Positions 9,346 to 18,186 of a stretch of DNA of 64,000 bases are shown here, piece by piece. Every line of letters begins with the position of its first letter. Position 1 is the first letter of the stretch. The DNA is from Streptomyces griseiscabiei. GTDB taxonomy: Bacteria > Actinomycetota > Actinomycetes > Streptomycetales > Streptomycetaceae. The notes beneath the pieces are model-generated. The model was given only the letters and a program-made list of their open reading frames with translations. It ran no database searches and had not been told where the DNA came from. The stretch spans positions 806,001-870,000 of the forward strand of contig NZ_JAGJBZ010000001.1 of assembly GCF_020010925.1 (NCBI RefSeq), written 5' to 3'. A program made the translations under genes and the position numbers.

Positions 9346-9666
9346 TTACTTCGCAGCCGCGGGGATCTCAGTGACCTTGATCGCCGTGTACTGCTGGCGG
9401 TGGCCCTGACGACGGCGGTAGCCGGTCTTGTTCTTGTAGCGAAGGATGTCGATCTTCACACCCTTGTGGTGGTCCACGATCTCGGCCTGGACCTTGATGC
9501 CGGCCAGCACCCACGGGTCGCTGGTCACAGCATCGCCGTCGACAACGAGCAGGGTCGAGAGCTCGACCGTGTCGCCAACCTTGGCAGTGGAAATCTTGTC
9601 AACCTCAACGATGTCGCCGACAGCAACCTTGTGCTGGCGACCACCGCTGCGCACGATGGCGTACAC
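9346..9666 (-). CDS. rplU: Ribosomal protein bL21
   Basis: A 106-residue large-subunit protein. The GTG at 9666 begins (M)[17 protein letters not shown], the normal N-terminus. The reading frame stays open for another 66 codons upstream, but that part does not look like L21 and lies in the leader. The family signature near the C-terminus ([24 protein letters not shown]) is intact. It is the first gene of the rplU-rpmA pair, and rne lies upstream on the same strand behind a strong terminator. Confidence 0.97.
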   Translation of the reverse strand: MYAIVRSGGRQHKVAVGDIVEVDKISTAKVGDTVELSTLLVVDGDAVTSDPWVLAGIKVQAEIVDHHKGVKIDILRYKNKTGYRRRQGHRQQYTAIKVTEIPAAAK

Positions 9667-9866
9667 GCGGATCTCACTCTCTCGCTCGGGAACGGCACCC
9701 CCGCAGTCCAGCCGTCCGACATGCGTACGGCCTCTCCCGAGGCGCCCGGCGCCCGGAAGGGAATGAGGTTTACGGGGATGTGACGCGTCTCTACCTACGG
9801 ACACGCCGACGGTCAAGGTTACGGGGCCACGCCCGAAGGGGTCAAACCGAGCCCCTGCCCGCACAC

Positions 9867-9913
9867 ACCGGCGCCCCTGCCCGGTGGTGAATTCACCTGG
9901 CAGGGGCGCCGGT
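9867..9913 (-). terminator. Terminator after rne with a palindromic loop
   Basis: A perfect 15-base stem (ACCGGCGCCCCTGCC at 9867-9881, complement at 9899-9913). Its 17-base loop contains the 12-base palindrome GGTGAATTCACC, so an extended or branched structure is possible. It begins 35 bases after the rne stop codon and separates rne from rplU. Confidence 0.85.
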
Positions 9914-9948
9914 TGGGGGCGGACGGCGAGCCGCTCGCCCCCTGTGAC

Positions 9949-12900
9949 TCAGCTCTCGTCGGTCGAGGCCGTGACCGTGGCCGACGACTGCTCGGCGGCC
10001 ACCGTGGTCTTCTTCGTGGCGGCCTTCTTCGTCGCCGCCTTCTTGGCCGTGGCCTTCTTCGCGACCGTCTTCTTGGCGGCCGCCGTCTTCTTCGTGGCGG
10101 CCTTCTTCGCGGTGGCCTTCTTCGCCGTCTTCCGCGCCGCCGTCTTCTTGGCGGGCGCCTCGGCCGCTTCCTCGGTCCCCGTCTCCTCGGCGACCGGAGC
10201 CGCCGCCTCGACCTGAGCCTCGGCCACGTCCTCGGCGGACGCCGACGGAACCACGACCACGGCCGCCTCGGCGGACGCGGTGGGCGCCGTCGCCTTGCGC
10301 ACGGCACGCCGGCGCGGACGGGCCGGAGCCGCGCTCTCGGCGGCCTCGGCCGCCTCGGGCTCGGGGACCGGCTCGGCGGCCTTCTCGACCACGGGCTCGG
10401 CCACGGGCTCCGCGACCGGCTCGACCACCGTCACCACGGCGTCGTCCGCCGCGGCCCCGGCCGGCGCGCCCGCGGGGGCCGACACCTTCCGGGTCGCCCG
10501 GCGACGCGTACGGCCCTTGGGCGCGGCCTCCTCGACGCTCGGCGCGGCGGCCGGCGCCTCGACGACCGGGTCCTCCACGGCCACGGGCTCCGCCTCGGCG
10601 GCCTCCCGCGACTTCGGGGCACGGTCCTCGGAGACGGTGGCGGCCACGGTCTCGCGGGGCTCACGCGACTTCGGGGCACCCGAGGGCGCGGACGCCCGCC
10701 GGGTCGCCCGACGCCGCGAACGGCCCCGTCCGACCGCAGCCTCGGCCTCGGCGACGCTGCTGTACAGCTCCTCGTCCGGCTCGAACTCGGGCGCGGGCAG
10801 CGCCACGGGCTCGGCGACCTCGGCGGCCACCTCGGCCTCGACCAGTTCGGCCGGCTCCACCGTCTCCACGGCCTCGGTCACCTGCTCGTGGTCGTGCTCG
10901 GCGCCACCGCGGCCACGCTTGCGGCGCTTACCGCCGCCACCGCCGCCGCCGACGGCCGTCGGCTGGTCCATGTGCACGATGACGCCGCGCCCGTTGCAGT
11001 GGACACAGGTCTCGGAGAACGACTCCAGCAGGCCCTGCCCGACACGCTTGCGGGTCATCTGGACCAGGCCCAGCGAGGTGACCTCGGCGACCTGGTGCTT
11101 CGTCCGGTCGCGTCCCAGGCACTCCAGCAGGCGCCGCAGCACCAGGTCCCGGTTGGACTCCAGGACCATGTCGATGAAGTCGATGACGACGATGCCGCCG
11201 AGGTCGCGCAGCCGCAGCTGGCGCACGATCTCCTCGGCCGCCTCCAGGTTGTTCCTGGTGACCGTCTCCTCCAGGTTGCCGCCCTGGCCGGTGAACTTAC
11301 CGGTGTTGACGTCGACCACGATCATGGCCTCGGTCTTGTCGATCACCAGCGAACCACCGCTGGGCAGCCACACCTTGCGGTCCAGCGCCTTCATCAGCTG
11401 CTCGTCGATGCGGTACGTCGCGAAGACGTCGACCTCGGAGGTCCACTTCTGGAGCCGCTCGGCCAGGTCGGGCGCGACGTGCGAGACGTAGCCGTGGATG
11501 GTCTCCCAGGCGTCCTCGCCGCTGACGATGACCTTGGAGAAGTCCTCGTTGAAGATGTCGCGGACCACGCGGACGGTCATGTCCGGCTCGCCGTACAGCA
11601 GCGTCGGCGCGTTGCCGTTCTTCGCCTTCTTCTGGATGTCCTCCCACTGCGCCTGCAGGCGTTCGACATCGCGGCGCAGCTCGTCCTCGCTCGCGCCCTC
11701 GGCGGCGGTGCGCACGATGACGCCCGCGTCCTCGGGGACGATCTTCTTGAGGATGGTCTTCAGCCGGGCCCGCTCGGTGTCGGGCAGCTTGCGGCTGATG
11801 CCGGTCATCGACCCCTCGGGGACGTACACCAGGTACCGGCCGGGCAGCGAGACCTGGCTGGTCAGGCGCGCGCCCTTGTGGCCGATCGGGTCCTTCGTCA
11901 CCTGGACGAGGACCGATTGGCCGGACTTCAGGGCCGACTCGATGCGGCGCGGCCCGTTGGCCATGCCGAGCGCCTCGAAGTTGACCTCGCCGGCGTACAG
12001 GACGGCGTTGCGGCCCTTGCCGATGTCGATGAAGGCGGCCTCCATCGAGGGCAGCACGTTCTGGACCTTGCCCAGGTACACGTTGCCGACGTACGAGGTC
12101 GACTGCTCCTTGTTGACGTAGTGCTCGACGAGCACGTTGTCTTCCAGGACGCCGATCTGGGTGCGCTCGCCGCTCTGGCGGACCACCATGACGCGCTCGA
12201 CGGCCTCGCGGCGGGCGAGGAACTCGGCCTCGGTGATGATCGGGACGCGGCGGCGGCCCTGCTCGCGGCCTTCCCGGCGGCGCTGCTTCTTGGCCTCCAG
12301 ACGGGTCGAGCCCTTGATGGACTGCACCTCGTCGGAGAACTCGGTCTCCTTGGCGCGCCGTTCGCGCGGCTCACGGACCTTGACGACCGTGCGCTCGGGG
12401 TCGTCGGAGCCCGACTCGGCCTCGGTGCCGGAGTCCCCGGCGCGACGACGGCGGCGACGACGCCGACGGCTGCTGCTGGAGCCGGAACCGGACTCCTCGC
12501 GCTCGTCGCCCTCGTCCTCGGCGTCCTCGTCCACCTGCTCGGCGGTGTCCTCGGCGTCCTGCGCGGCCTGCTCGGCGGCGGCTTCGTCACCCTCGGCGTC
12601 GTCGGCGTCGGCCGACTCGCCCCGGCGGCGACGGCGGCCCCCACGACGGCGGCGACGGCGCGAACCGGTGGACTCCTCCTCCTCGCCGAACTCGTCGCCC
12701 TCGGCGGCTTCCTCCGCCTCCTCCGGCTCCTCGGAATCCTCCGGCTCGTCGGGCTCGGCCACCGGGGCGGCGGCCACGGGCCGCTCCGCCTCGGCGGGCT
12801 CGCCCCGGCGACGGCGGCGACGGCGCGAACCGCCGGTGCTCTCGTCCTCGGCGGAGGCGCCGAAGTCGGTGGGCGCGGGGGCCTCGGCGGGCTCCTCGGC

Positions 12901-14106
12901 CTCGACGGTCTCGGCCCGCGCCTCGGCGGCGGCCTGCGCGGCGGCCCGCTCCGGCGTCTGGAACATCGGCTCGGTGAACACCGGCGCCTGGAACACGGCC
13001 ACGGCGGGGCGGGACGGCCGGGACGGCGCGTCCTCCACGACGGGCGCGGCAGGCGCGGAGAACCCACCGGCGGCCTTCCGCGTGGTCCGACGACGGGCCC
13101 GGCGCGGCCCGGCGTCCTCGGCGGCGGCCTCCTGGGCGGCCTGGGCCGGAACGGGCTCGGCTGCGGGTGTCTCGGCGACGGCCGCCTGCACGGACTGCGG
13201 CGCGGCGCTCTCGGCGGCGACGGACTCGGCCGCCTCGGCGGTCTCGCCCTCGGGCGCACCGGCGGGGGTGGTCACCCGGCGCGTGGCGCGGCGGCGCGTA
13301 CGTCCCTTGGGCGCGGCCTCCTCGGCCGTCTCCGCCACGGGCTCCGCCACGGCGGCGGGGGCAGGGGCGGCGGCTTCCACGGCCTCCGCCGGAGCCTGCG
13401 CGACCTCGGCGGCCACCGGCTCACCGGCGGGCGCGGACACCCGGCGGGTGGCGCGACGGCGCGTACGAGCGGCGGGCGCGGCCTCCTCGACAGCGGCGGG
13501 CGCCTCGGCGGCGGGCACCTCGGCCGGGGCGGCGACGGTCACAGTCTCGGGCGCGGTCTCCACGGCACTCTCCGCGGCGTCCTTGGGCGCACCGGCGGGC
13601 GCCGACGCCCGGCGGGTGGCGCGACGGCGCGTACGAGCGGCGGGCGCCGCCTCCTCCACGGCGGCGGGCGCCTCGGCGCTCTCGGCCACGGCGGTGACAG
13701 CCGGCGCCACGGTCTCGACGACCTCGACGGTCTCGGCGTCCTTGGGCGCACCGGCCGGCGCGGAGGCGCGGCGGGTCGCGCGACGGCGCGGACGGGCGGC
13801 GGGCGCGGCCTCCTCCACGGCGGGCGCCTCGGCGACCTCTTCCTCGTCCGCCTCAGCGGTCACGGTGGCCTCGTCCGCCACGGTGGCCTCATCCACCTCG
13901 GCGGTCTCCTCGGCTGCCGCGAGGTCCTCGGACTCGGCGGCCGGTATGGCCGGCGCGGTGGTCTCCGCGGCCGCTTCGGAGGCGGCGGAGGGGGGTCCCG
14001 CGGGGCGGGACGCGGCACGGCGGCGACGGCGCGGCGGCAGGGTGTCGCTCGGCGTGTTCTGCTCGGAGCCCTGCGCGGGCTCTGCGGATTCGATCGATTC
14101 GGGCAT
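9949..14106 (-). CDS. rne: Ribonuclease E/G family endoribonuclease with long N- and C-terminal arms
   Basis: The endoribonuclease that cleaves single-stranded RNA in mRNA decay and RNA processing. The catalytic core lies centrally in the 1385-residue protein. An S1-type RNA-binding segment starts near residue 640 (SYVGNVYLGKVQNVLPSMEAAFIDIGKG). Metal-binding aspartates are in IVVDVNTGKFTG (about 934) and GGIVVIDFIDM (about 977), and the zinc-link motif CVHCNGRG is near 1035. The arms are Ala/Glu-rich with repeated basic patches of the form RTRRRATRRxSAPAGAP on both sides of the core. The last ~50 residues are Lys/Ala/Thr repeats (KKATAKKAATKKT). Arms on both sides of the core match known Streptomyces RNase ES architecture. 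Start ATG 14106 has a GGGAG site. Confidence 0.95.
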   Translation of the reverse strand: MPESIESAEPAQGSEQNTPSDTLPPRRRRRAASRPAGPPSAASEAAAETTAPAIPAAESEDLAAAEETAEVDEATVADEATVTAEADEEEVAEAPAVEEAAPAARPRRRATRRASAPAGAPKDAETVEVVETVAPAVTAVAESAEAPAAVEEAAPAARTRRRATRRASAPAGAPKDAAESAVETAPETVTVAAPAEVPAAEAPAAVEEAAPAARTRRRATRRVSAPAGEPVAAEVAQAPAEAVEAAAPAPAAVAEPVAETAEEAAPKGRTRRRATRRVTTPAGAPEGETAEAAESVAAESAAPQSVQAAVAETPAAEPVPAQAAQEAAAEDAGPRRARRRTTRKAAGGFSAPAAPVVEDAPSRPSRPAVAVFQAPVFTEPMFQTPERAAAQAAAEARAETVEAEEPAEAPAPTDFGASAEDESTGGSRRRRRRRGEPAEAERPVAAAPVAEPDEPEDSEEPEEAEEAAEGDEFGEEEESTGSRRRRRRGGRRRRRGESADADDAEGDEAAAEQAAQDAEDTAEQVDEDAEDEGDEREESGSGSSSSRRRRRRRRRAGDSGTEAESGSDDPERTVVKVREPRERRAKETEFSDEVQSIKGSTRLEAKKQRRREGREQGRRRVPIITEAEFLARREAVERVMVVRQSGERTQIGVLEDNVLVEHYVNKEQSTSYVGNVYLGKVQNVLPSMEAAFIDIGKGRNAVLYAGEVNFEALGMANGPRRIESALKSGQSVLVQVTKDPIGHKGARLTSQVSLPGRYLVYVPEGSMTGISRKLPDTERARLKTILKKIVPEDAGVIVRTAAEGASEDELRRDVERLQAQWEDIQKKAKNGNAPTLLYGEPDMTVRVVRDIFNEDFSKVIVSGEDAWETIHGYVSHVAPDLAERLQKWTSEVDVFATYRIDEQLMKALDRKVWLPSGGSLVIDKTEAMIVVDVNTGKFTGQGGNLEETVTRNNLEAAEEIVRQLRLRDLGGIVVIDFIDMVLESNRDLVLRRLLECLGRDRTKHQVAEVTSLGLVQMTRKRVGQGLLESFSETCVHCNGRGVIVHMDQPTAVGGGGGGGKRRKRGRGGAEHDHEQVTEAVETVEPAELVEAEVAAEVAEPVALPAPEFEPDEELYSSVAEAEAAVGRGRSRRRATRRASAPSGAPKSREPRETVAATVSEDRAPKSREAAEAEPVAVEDPVVEAPAAAPSVEEAAPKGRTRRRATRKVSAPAGAPAGAAADDAVVTVVEPVAEPVAEPVVEKAAEPVPEPEAAEAAESAAPARPRRRAVRKATAPTASAEAAVVVVPSASAEDVAEAQVEAAAPVAEETGTEEAAEAPAKKTAARKTAKKATAKKAATKKTAAAKKTVAKKATAKKAATKKAATKKTTVAAEQSSATVTASTDES

Positions 14107-14249
14107 GCGGGCGTTTCTCCCGTCAGGCTCCCGGGCGCCGCACCCGGTCCGGCGTGGCCGGTGACGTCCGCGGTTCGCGTCGTGCGCGACTGCCGCCGTC
14201 CGGGGCGCGGGCGCCGCACGGGAGCTCTCTGTGTCCTGTCTCGCCGGTT

Positions 14250-14271
14250 CCGTACGCCATGTTGCGTACGG
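14250..14271 (-). terminator. Hairpin between the DUF2344 gene and rne
   Basis: An eight-base perfect stem (CCGTACGC at 14250-14257 and GCGTACGG at 14264-14271) with a six-base loop. It lies in the 245-base gap upstream of rne and downstream of the 14352-15194 gene. It may end that transcript or lie in the rne leader. I see no other clear signal in this gap. Confidence 0.45.
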
Positions 14272-14351
14272 CCTGGCGAAAGTCTTGTGGTCGGTGCGCT
14301 GCCCGACCCAGGTGGCACCCGGATCAGAGGGCGGCGCTACGACGTCCGTCC

Positions 14352-15194
14352 CTACGCGGGACCCACCGGCGCCGACGCCTTCGCGGCGGCAGCGGGTTCG
14401 GCCGTTGAGGGGGCCGGCGCTGCCTCGCGGTCGGGCGCGAGCGGGTCGGTCACCGTGCCGGTCTCTTCATCGAAAGGCCCCTGCGCCAGCCTGGTCACCG
14501 CTGCGGGGACCGGCGGCGCCAGGTCGGCCACGGCGCGGAGACCGGACAGGACGTCGTCGGGTCGTACGGCAGGCGTCACGTGCCGAACAACCAGGCGCAG
14601 TATCGCACAGGGCTGGTCCGTCGGCCTATCAGCCAGTGGACCGGGCATCCCGGAGCCGTCGGATCCGACGCTCCCGGCACGTCCTTCCCGTGCGTCCCGT
14701 CCGTCACGGCTGTCGAGTTCGACGACGGCTTCCCTCGCGTCGAAGGTCCGTACGCCGTTCTTGGTCCTGCGCTGGACCTCGACGAGGTCCGCCGCCTTGA
14801 AGGCCTCGACCGCGCGCCCGGCCTCCTCGGTGTCCACGCCTTCCAGGCGCAGCTCCCACACGGAGGCCGTGAGCCGGTCGGCGAGCCCGGAGGTCCGGGC
14901 CTCGACCGCGTCGACGATGTCGAGGCCGGTGGGCAGCGACTCGTCGAGCAGGATCCTGAGCTTCTCCGGGTCGCGCGCGTCGGTGAGCGCGATCTCCAGA
15001 TATTCCGCCTCACTGCCCGTGCCGGTGGGTGCGGCATTGGCGTACGACACCTTCGGATGCGGCGTGAACCCCGCCGAGTACGCCATCGGCACCTCGGCAC
15101 GGCGCAGCGCACGCTCGAAGGCGCGCTGGAAGTCACGGTGGCTGGTGAACCGGAGGCGGCCGCGCTTGGTGTAGCGCAGTCGGATGCGCTGCAC
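14352..15194 (-). CDS. Radical SAM-linked protein (DUF2344 / TIGR03936 family)
   Basis: A 280-residue partner protein of a radical-SAM enzyme. In many bacteria this domain is encoded next to, or fused with, the B12-binding radical-SAM protein that is found here at 18187-20139. Family features are visible: IRLRYTKRGRLRFTSHRDFQRAFERALRRA at the start, GFTPHPKVSYANAAPTGTGSEAEYLEI, and DARDPEKLRILLDESLPTGL. The C-terminal 40 residues are Ala/Pro-rich. Start GTG 15194. It lies 48 bases after the repetitive membrane-protein gene on the same strand. The function is unknown. tRNA or RNA modification has been suggested for this pair by genome context, which I have not verified. Confidence 0.9.
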   Translation of the reverse strand: MQRIRLRYTKRGRLRFTSHRDFQRAFERALRRAEVPMAYSAGFTPHPKVSYANAAPTGTGSEAEYLEIALTDARDPEKLRILLDESLPTGLDIVDAVEARTSGLADRLTASVWELRLEGVDTEEAGRAVEAFKAADLVEVQRRTKNGVRTFDAREAVVELDSRDGRDAREGRAGSVGSDGSGMPGPLADRPTDQPCAILRLVVRHVTPAVRPDDVLSGLRAVADLAPPVPAAVTRLAQGPFDEETGTVTDPLAPDREAAPAPSTAEPAAAAKASAPVGPA

Positions 15195-15242
15195 CGCGGG
15201 TGCGGGCGGCGGGCCTTCGGGCTGTCGCTTGCCCAGTGTCGT

Positions 15243-16319
15243 TCAGTCCTTCGTGAGAGCGGTCGTACTTCTACCAAGAGTACGTGGCTCGGCGGCTCCC
15301 GGTTCCCGCCTGTGGACGGGCTCCGGCTCCGCCGGTCGTCCGAAGAGCGCCGATCGCACACTTGCGCGAGCCTGGCGGACGGATTCACGGGCGGTGGCCA
15401 GGGCCTGCCGGGTGGTGCGGGCCACCGCGCGCCCGGCCTCCGCGACCGGCTTCCACACGACGTCCCGTACGACATGACCGGCGGGCGTGAGGACGGTCCG
15501 GTACACCCACCGCGTCGGTTCGACGAAGATCCACCGGAAGAGGCCCGCCAGGAACCGCCCGACGGCCAGCGAGATCCGCCCCGCCACCCGCCACGCGTGC
15601 CCGAGCGCGTCCCCGATCTCCCGTCCGACGACGGCGAGCATCCGCCCGACCGGGGCGAGCACCCAACGCCACACCGCGACCGCGGGCAGCACGAGCAGCA
15701 CCCGCAGCGTCCAGTAGACGCCGAGCCAGATCCCGGTGAGGACCATCCGCACGAGCCACACCACGCCCAGGGCCACCCACGCGATCGCGTGCCCCACGGG
15801 CGTCAGCGCATACCGGTACGTCCACAGCGCCGGTACGACGAGGAGGTACCGCACCAGCCACGCGATCCCGTGCCCGAGCGGCGTCAGGGTCCACCGGTAC
15901 AGCCACGCCAGCCCGGCCCGGACCCCGGTGGCCAGCCAGGCGATCGCGTGACCCACAGGGGTCAGCGCGTACCGGTACACCCACACCGACGGAACGACCA
16001 GCAGCCGGTACCCGAGCCACCCGATCCCCTGGGCGACGGGCACGACGACGTACCGCCACAGCGCCACCCACGGCCACACGAGGACGGCCCTGCCGACCCA
16101 CAGCGCCGCCCGGCCCAGCGGCCGCAGCACGGTGTCCGTCAGGAACCGCCCGGCCACCACGAGCGCGTCCCACACCATCCGCACCGGAACGACCAGCACG
16201 AGCACGACGATCCGCACGGGAACCCGGATCGCGACGGCGAGGCACCCCTCGGGCGCCTGTCGCGCCGGCATCGGCTGCCGGGCGACCGGCTGCCGCGCGG
16301 GCTTCTTCTCCAGGTCCAT
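15243..16319 (-). CDS. Internally repetitive membrane protein of unknown function
   Basis: I recognise no family. The 358-residue product is very hydrophobic and basic. It contains a repeated unit with core W-x-Y-R-x-x-L-T-P-x-G-H-x-x-A-W. The clearest copies are at residues about 111-129, 137-155 and 163-182, exactly 26 residues apart. Degenerate copies are at about 56-72, 84-101, 212-230 and 267-285. Each unit is a possible amphipathic or re-entrant membrane segment ending at a conserved Gly-His. The N-terminus (MDLEKKPARQPVARQ) and the C-terminal ~60 residues are hydrophilic. It is transcribed towards the DUF2344 gene, probably as one unit, and is divergent from the collagen-like gene. Start ATG 16319. 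Confidence 0.85.
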   Translation of the reverse strand: MDLEKKPARQPVARQPMPARQAPEGCLAVAIRVPVRIVVLVLVVPVRMVWDALVVAGRFLTDTVLRPLGRAALWVGRAVLVWPWVALWRYVVVPVAQGIGWLGYRLLVVPSVWVYRYALTPVGHAIAWLATGVRAGLAWLYRWTLTPLGHGIAWLVRYLLVVPALWTYRYALTPVGHAIAWVALGVVWLVRMVLTGIWLGVYWTLRVLLVLPAVAVWRWVLAPVGRMLAVVGREIGDALGHAWRVAGRISLAVGRFLAGLFRWIFVEPTRWVYRTVLTPAGHVVRDVVWKPVAEAGRAVARTTRQALATARESVRQARASVRSALFGRPAEPEPVHRREPGAAEPRTLGRSTTALTKD

Positions 16320-16568
16320 GACGACGTAGACGCCTCAGCGCCCTGTCCGGATGCACCCGATCGTCCACGAATCGCGTCACGTACCTCCTGCCACCTCGCA
16401 ACTAACCACTCACAGCCCTGAATTAGCCCACCCGTGACGACCACTTAGGCCGATTTGATGATCTACGTCCCCGTCCGGTCCAGCGCGCTGGTCGGGTCGG
16501 TGGACAGGGGTGAGGCTCACGATCGAGCGAGGGGAAATGCCCCGAACCGGCCGAAGAGGAGCACATAG
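16320..16568. promoter_or_regulatory. Divergent promoter region with a 12-base palindrome
   Basis: A 249-base gap between the repetitive membrane-protein gene (minus) and the collagen-like gene (plus). It contains the perfect palindrome CCAGCGCGCTGG at 16480-16491. An AGAGGAG ribosome site stands about seven bases before the ATG at 16569. No other element is recognised. Confidence 0.4.
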
Positions 16569-18104
16569 ATGAGTCCTGAGCGCAGGACGATGTCGCTGAT
16601 AGGCCCGCTGGCCCGCCACAGAGTCACCCAGGTCGGCACTGTCGCCTCACTCGCGCTGGCGGTGACGGCCGGACTGACCGGCCCCGCCTCCGCGGCAACG
16701 CGAAGCGTGTCCGAGCACTCCACCACGACGAGAGCCGGCAACGACGAATGCCCTCCCGCCGACGAACACGGCGAGCACCACGACGACAACGGGCAGCACC
16801 AGGCCGAGCACGACGGCTCGTCCGACTGGTACGACCAGGACGGCCACGCGCGTACGACGGCACTCGGCGGCAACGACGACCAGTGCGAGCAGGAGCCCGG
16901 GGGCCCGACCGGGCCACCCGGACCGGAGGGGCCTCCCGGGCCGCAGGGACCCGCCGGGCCGGTCGGACCGAAGGGTGAGCCCGGGAAGCCGGGCAAGCCC
17001 GGGATGAAGGGCGACACCGGCGAGACCGGCGACACCGGGCCTCAGGGTCCCCAGGGCGAGACCGGCCCTCAGGGTCCCCAGGGCGAGATCGGCCCCAAGG
17101 GCGACAAGGGTGACCCCGGCGGCACCGTCCCCGGTCCCAAGGGCGAGAAGGGCGACCCTGGCGAGATCGGCCCGAAGGGTGACCAGGGCGAGCCCGGCAC
17201 GGTAGGCCCCGCGGGCCCGGCCGGGTCCACCGGCCCCGCCGGACCGGCCGGCCCCGCAGGCCCCACTGGCCCTGCCGGACCCACCGGCCCCTGCGCCGAC
17301 ATCGACGCCGCGCAGGACTCCAAGAAGCGCGAGTTCCGGGTCGTCCTGTCCAAGGGGCGGGTCTTCGCCGGCATCCGCGACCTCCAGGGCAAGGCCTCCC
17401 ACCCGTTCCTGTGGACCGACCTGAGCACCCACCCCAACTTCCCCTCGGGCGGCCGTGATTCACAGGGCCGCCACGTCGGCCACGCCTGCGGTGTCTCCGT
17501 CAACACGCACTCGCCCGACGACACCCAGGAACACGGTCAGAAGGAGACGGGCAAGGACACGGGCAAGGAGACCGGCAAGGAGCACAGCACCGGCACCGGG
17601 ACCGGGACCGGCCACAGCCAGGGCACGGGCACGGGGCAGAGCCACAGCCAGGGCACCGGCCAGAGCACCGGCCAGGGTCACACCCAGCAGACGGGCCAGA
17701 GCCACACGCAGGGCACCGCCCAGAGCCAGACGCAGCAGACCGGCCAGAGCCACAGCCAGGGTCAGCCCCAGAGCGCGACCCAGACGACCGGTGCGGACAC
17801 GGGCAAGGACCACGGCACCGGCAGCAGCGGCACGGGCACCGGCAAGGACCACGGCGAGGACAAGGGCCAGTACAACGGCGGCCACGCGAGCGCCGACAAG
17901 GGCCTCGTCAAGTTCAACGTCGTCACCACCGTGGGCCAGGTCTGGGAGACCACCTGCGTCCCGGTCGACACCCGCCCCCACGCCACCCTGAACTGCGACG
18001 ACGCCCGCGGCAACCCGCGCCCCTGGTACCGGGTCGAGCTCCAGCCCTCGGACAACATCGTCAACGGCGGCTCGATCGTCACCCCCCGCGTGAGCGGCAG
18101 CTAA
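16569..18104 (+). CDS. Secreted collagen-like protein with Gln/Thr/Gly/Ser low-complexity insert
   Basis: A 511-residue exported protein. The signal peptide (about residues 1-42, cleavage after ASA) is followed by a His/Asp/Glu-rich segment. A collagen-like Gly-X-Y region occupies about residues 111-241, rich in GPQ, GEP and GPA triplets with one break near 185. A short folded segment with two cysteines comes next (CADIDAAQD to HACGVSV). A 120-residue low-complexity stretch of Gln, Thr, Gly, Ser and His repeats ([12 protein letters not shown], about 320-440) precedes a final segment with two cysteines (TTCVPVD, LNCDD). The parts on either side of the insert look like two halves of one small beta-rich domain. 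No LPXTG or membrane anchor is present. It is likely an extracellular structural or adhesive protein, with bacterial collagen triple helix formation expected from Gly-X-Y. Confidence 0.88.
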   Translation: MSPERRTMSLIGPLARHRVTQVGTVASLALAVTAGLTGPASAATRSVSEHSTTTRAGNDECPPADEHGEHHDDNGQHQAEHDGSSDWYDQDGHARTTALGGNDDQCEQEPGGPTGPPGPEGPPGPQGPAGPVGPKGEPGKPGKPGMKGDTGETGDTGPQGPQGETGPQGPQGEIGPKGDKGDPGGTVPGPKGEKGDPGEIGPKGDQGEPGTVGPAGPAGSTGPAGPAGPAGPTGPAGPTGPCADIDAAQDSKKREFRVVLSKGRVFAGIRDLQGKASHPFLWTDLSTHPNFPSGGRDSQGRHVGHACGVSVNTHSPDDTQEHGQKETGKDTGKETGKEHSTGTGTGTGHSQGTGTGQSHSQGTGQSTGQGHTQQTGQSHTQGTAQSQTQQTGQSHSQGQPQSATQTTGADTGKDHGTGSSGTGTGKDHGEDKGQYNGGHASADKGLVKFNVVTTVGQVWETTCVPVDTRPHATLNCDDARGNPRPWYRVELQPSDNIVNGGSIVTPRVSGS

Positions 18105-18113
18105 CACGTGAGA

Positions 18114-18156
18114 AGGGGTGCCCGGAGCACGGCCGACCGGCCCTCCGGACACCCCT
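18114..18156. terminator. Bidirectional terminator after the collagen-like gene
   Basis: A 14-base stem with one mismatch (AGGGGTGCCCGGAG at 18114-18127, opposite arm 18143-18156) and a 15-base loop, between convergent genes ending at 18104 and 18187. Confidence 0.8.
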
Positions 18157-18186
18157 CACGACCAGAGCCCGCGGGCCCGCGGCCGG

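Noticed and set aside
9913..15174. A plus-strand reading frame of about 1750 codons opposite rne and the DUF2344 gene
   Set aside because: It is the antisense shadow of high-GC coding DNA. The minus strand carries recognisable RNase E motifs, and the plus-strand translation is Gly/Leu/Arg low-complexity without any domain.
17560..17780. A CRISPR-like array in the collagen-like gene region
   Set aside because: The repeats are short, in frame, and encode a Gln/Thr/Gly/Ser tract. There are no unique spacers and no cas genes.
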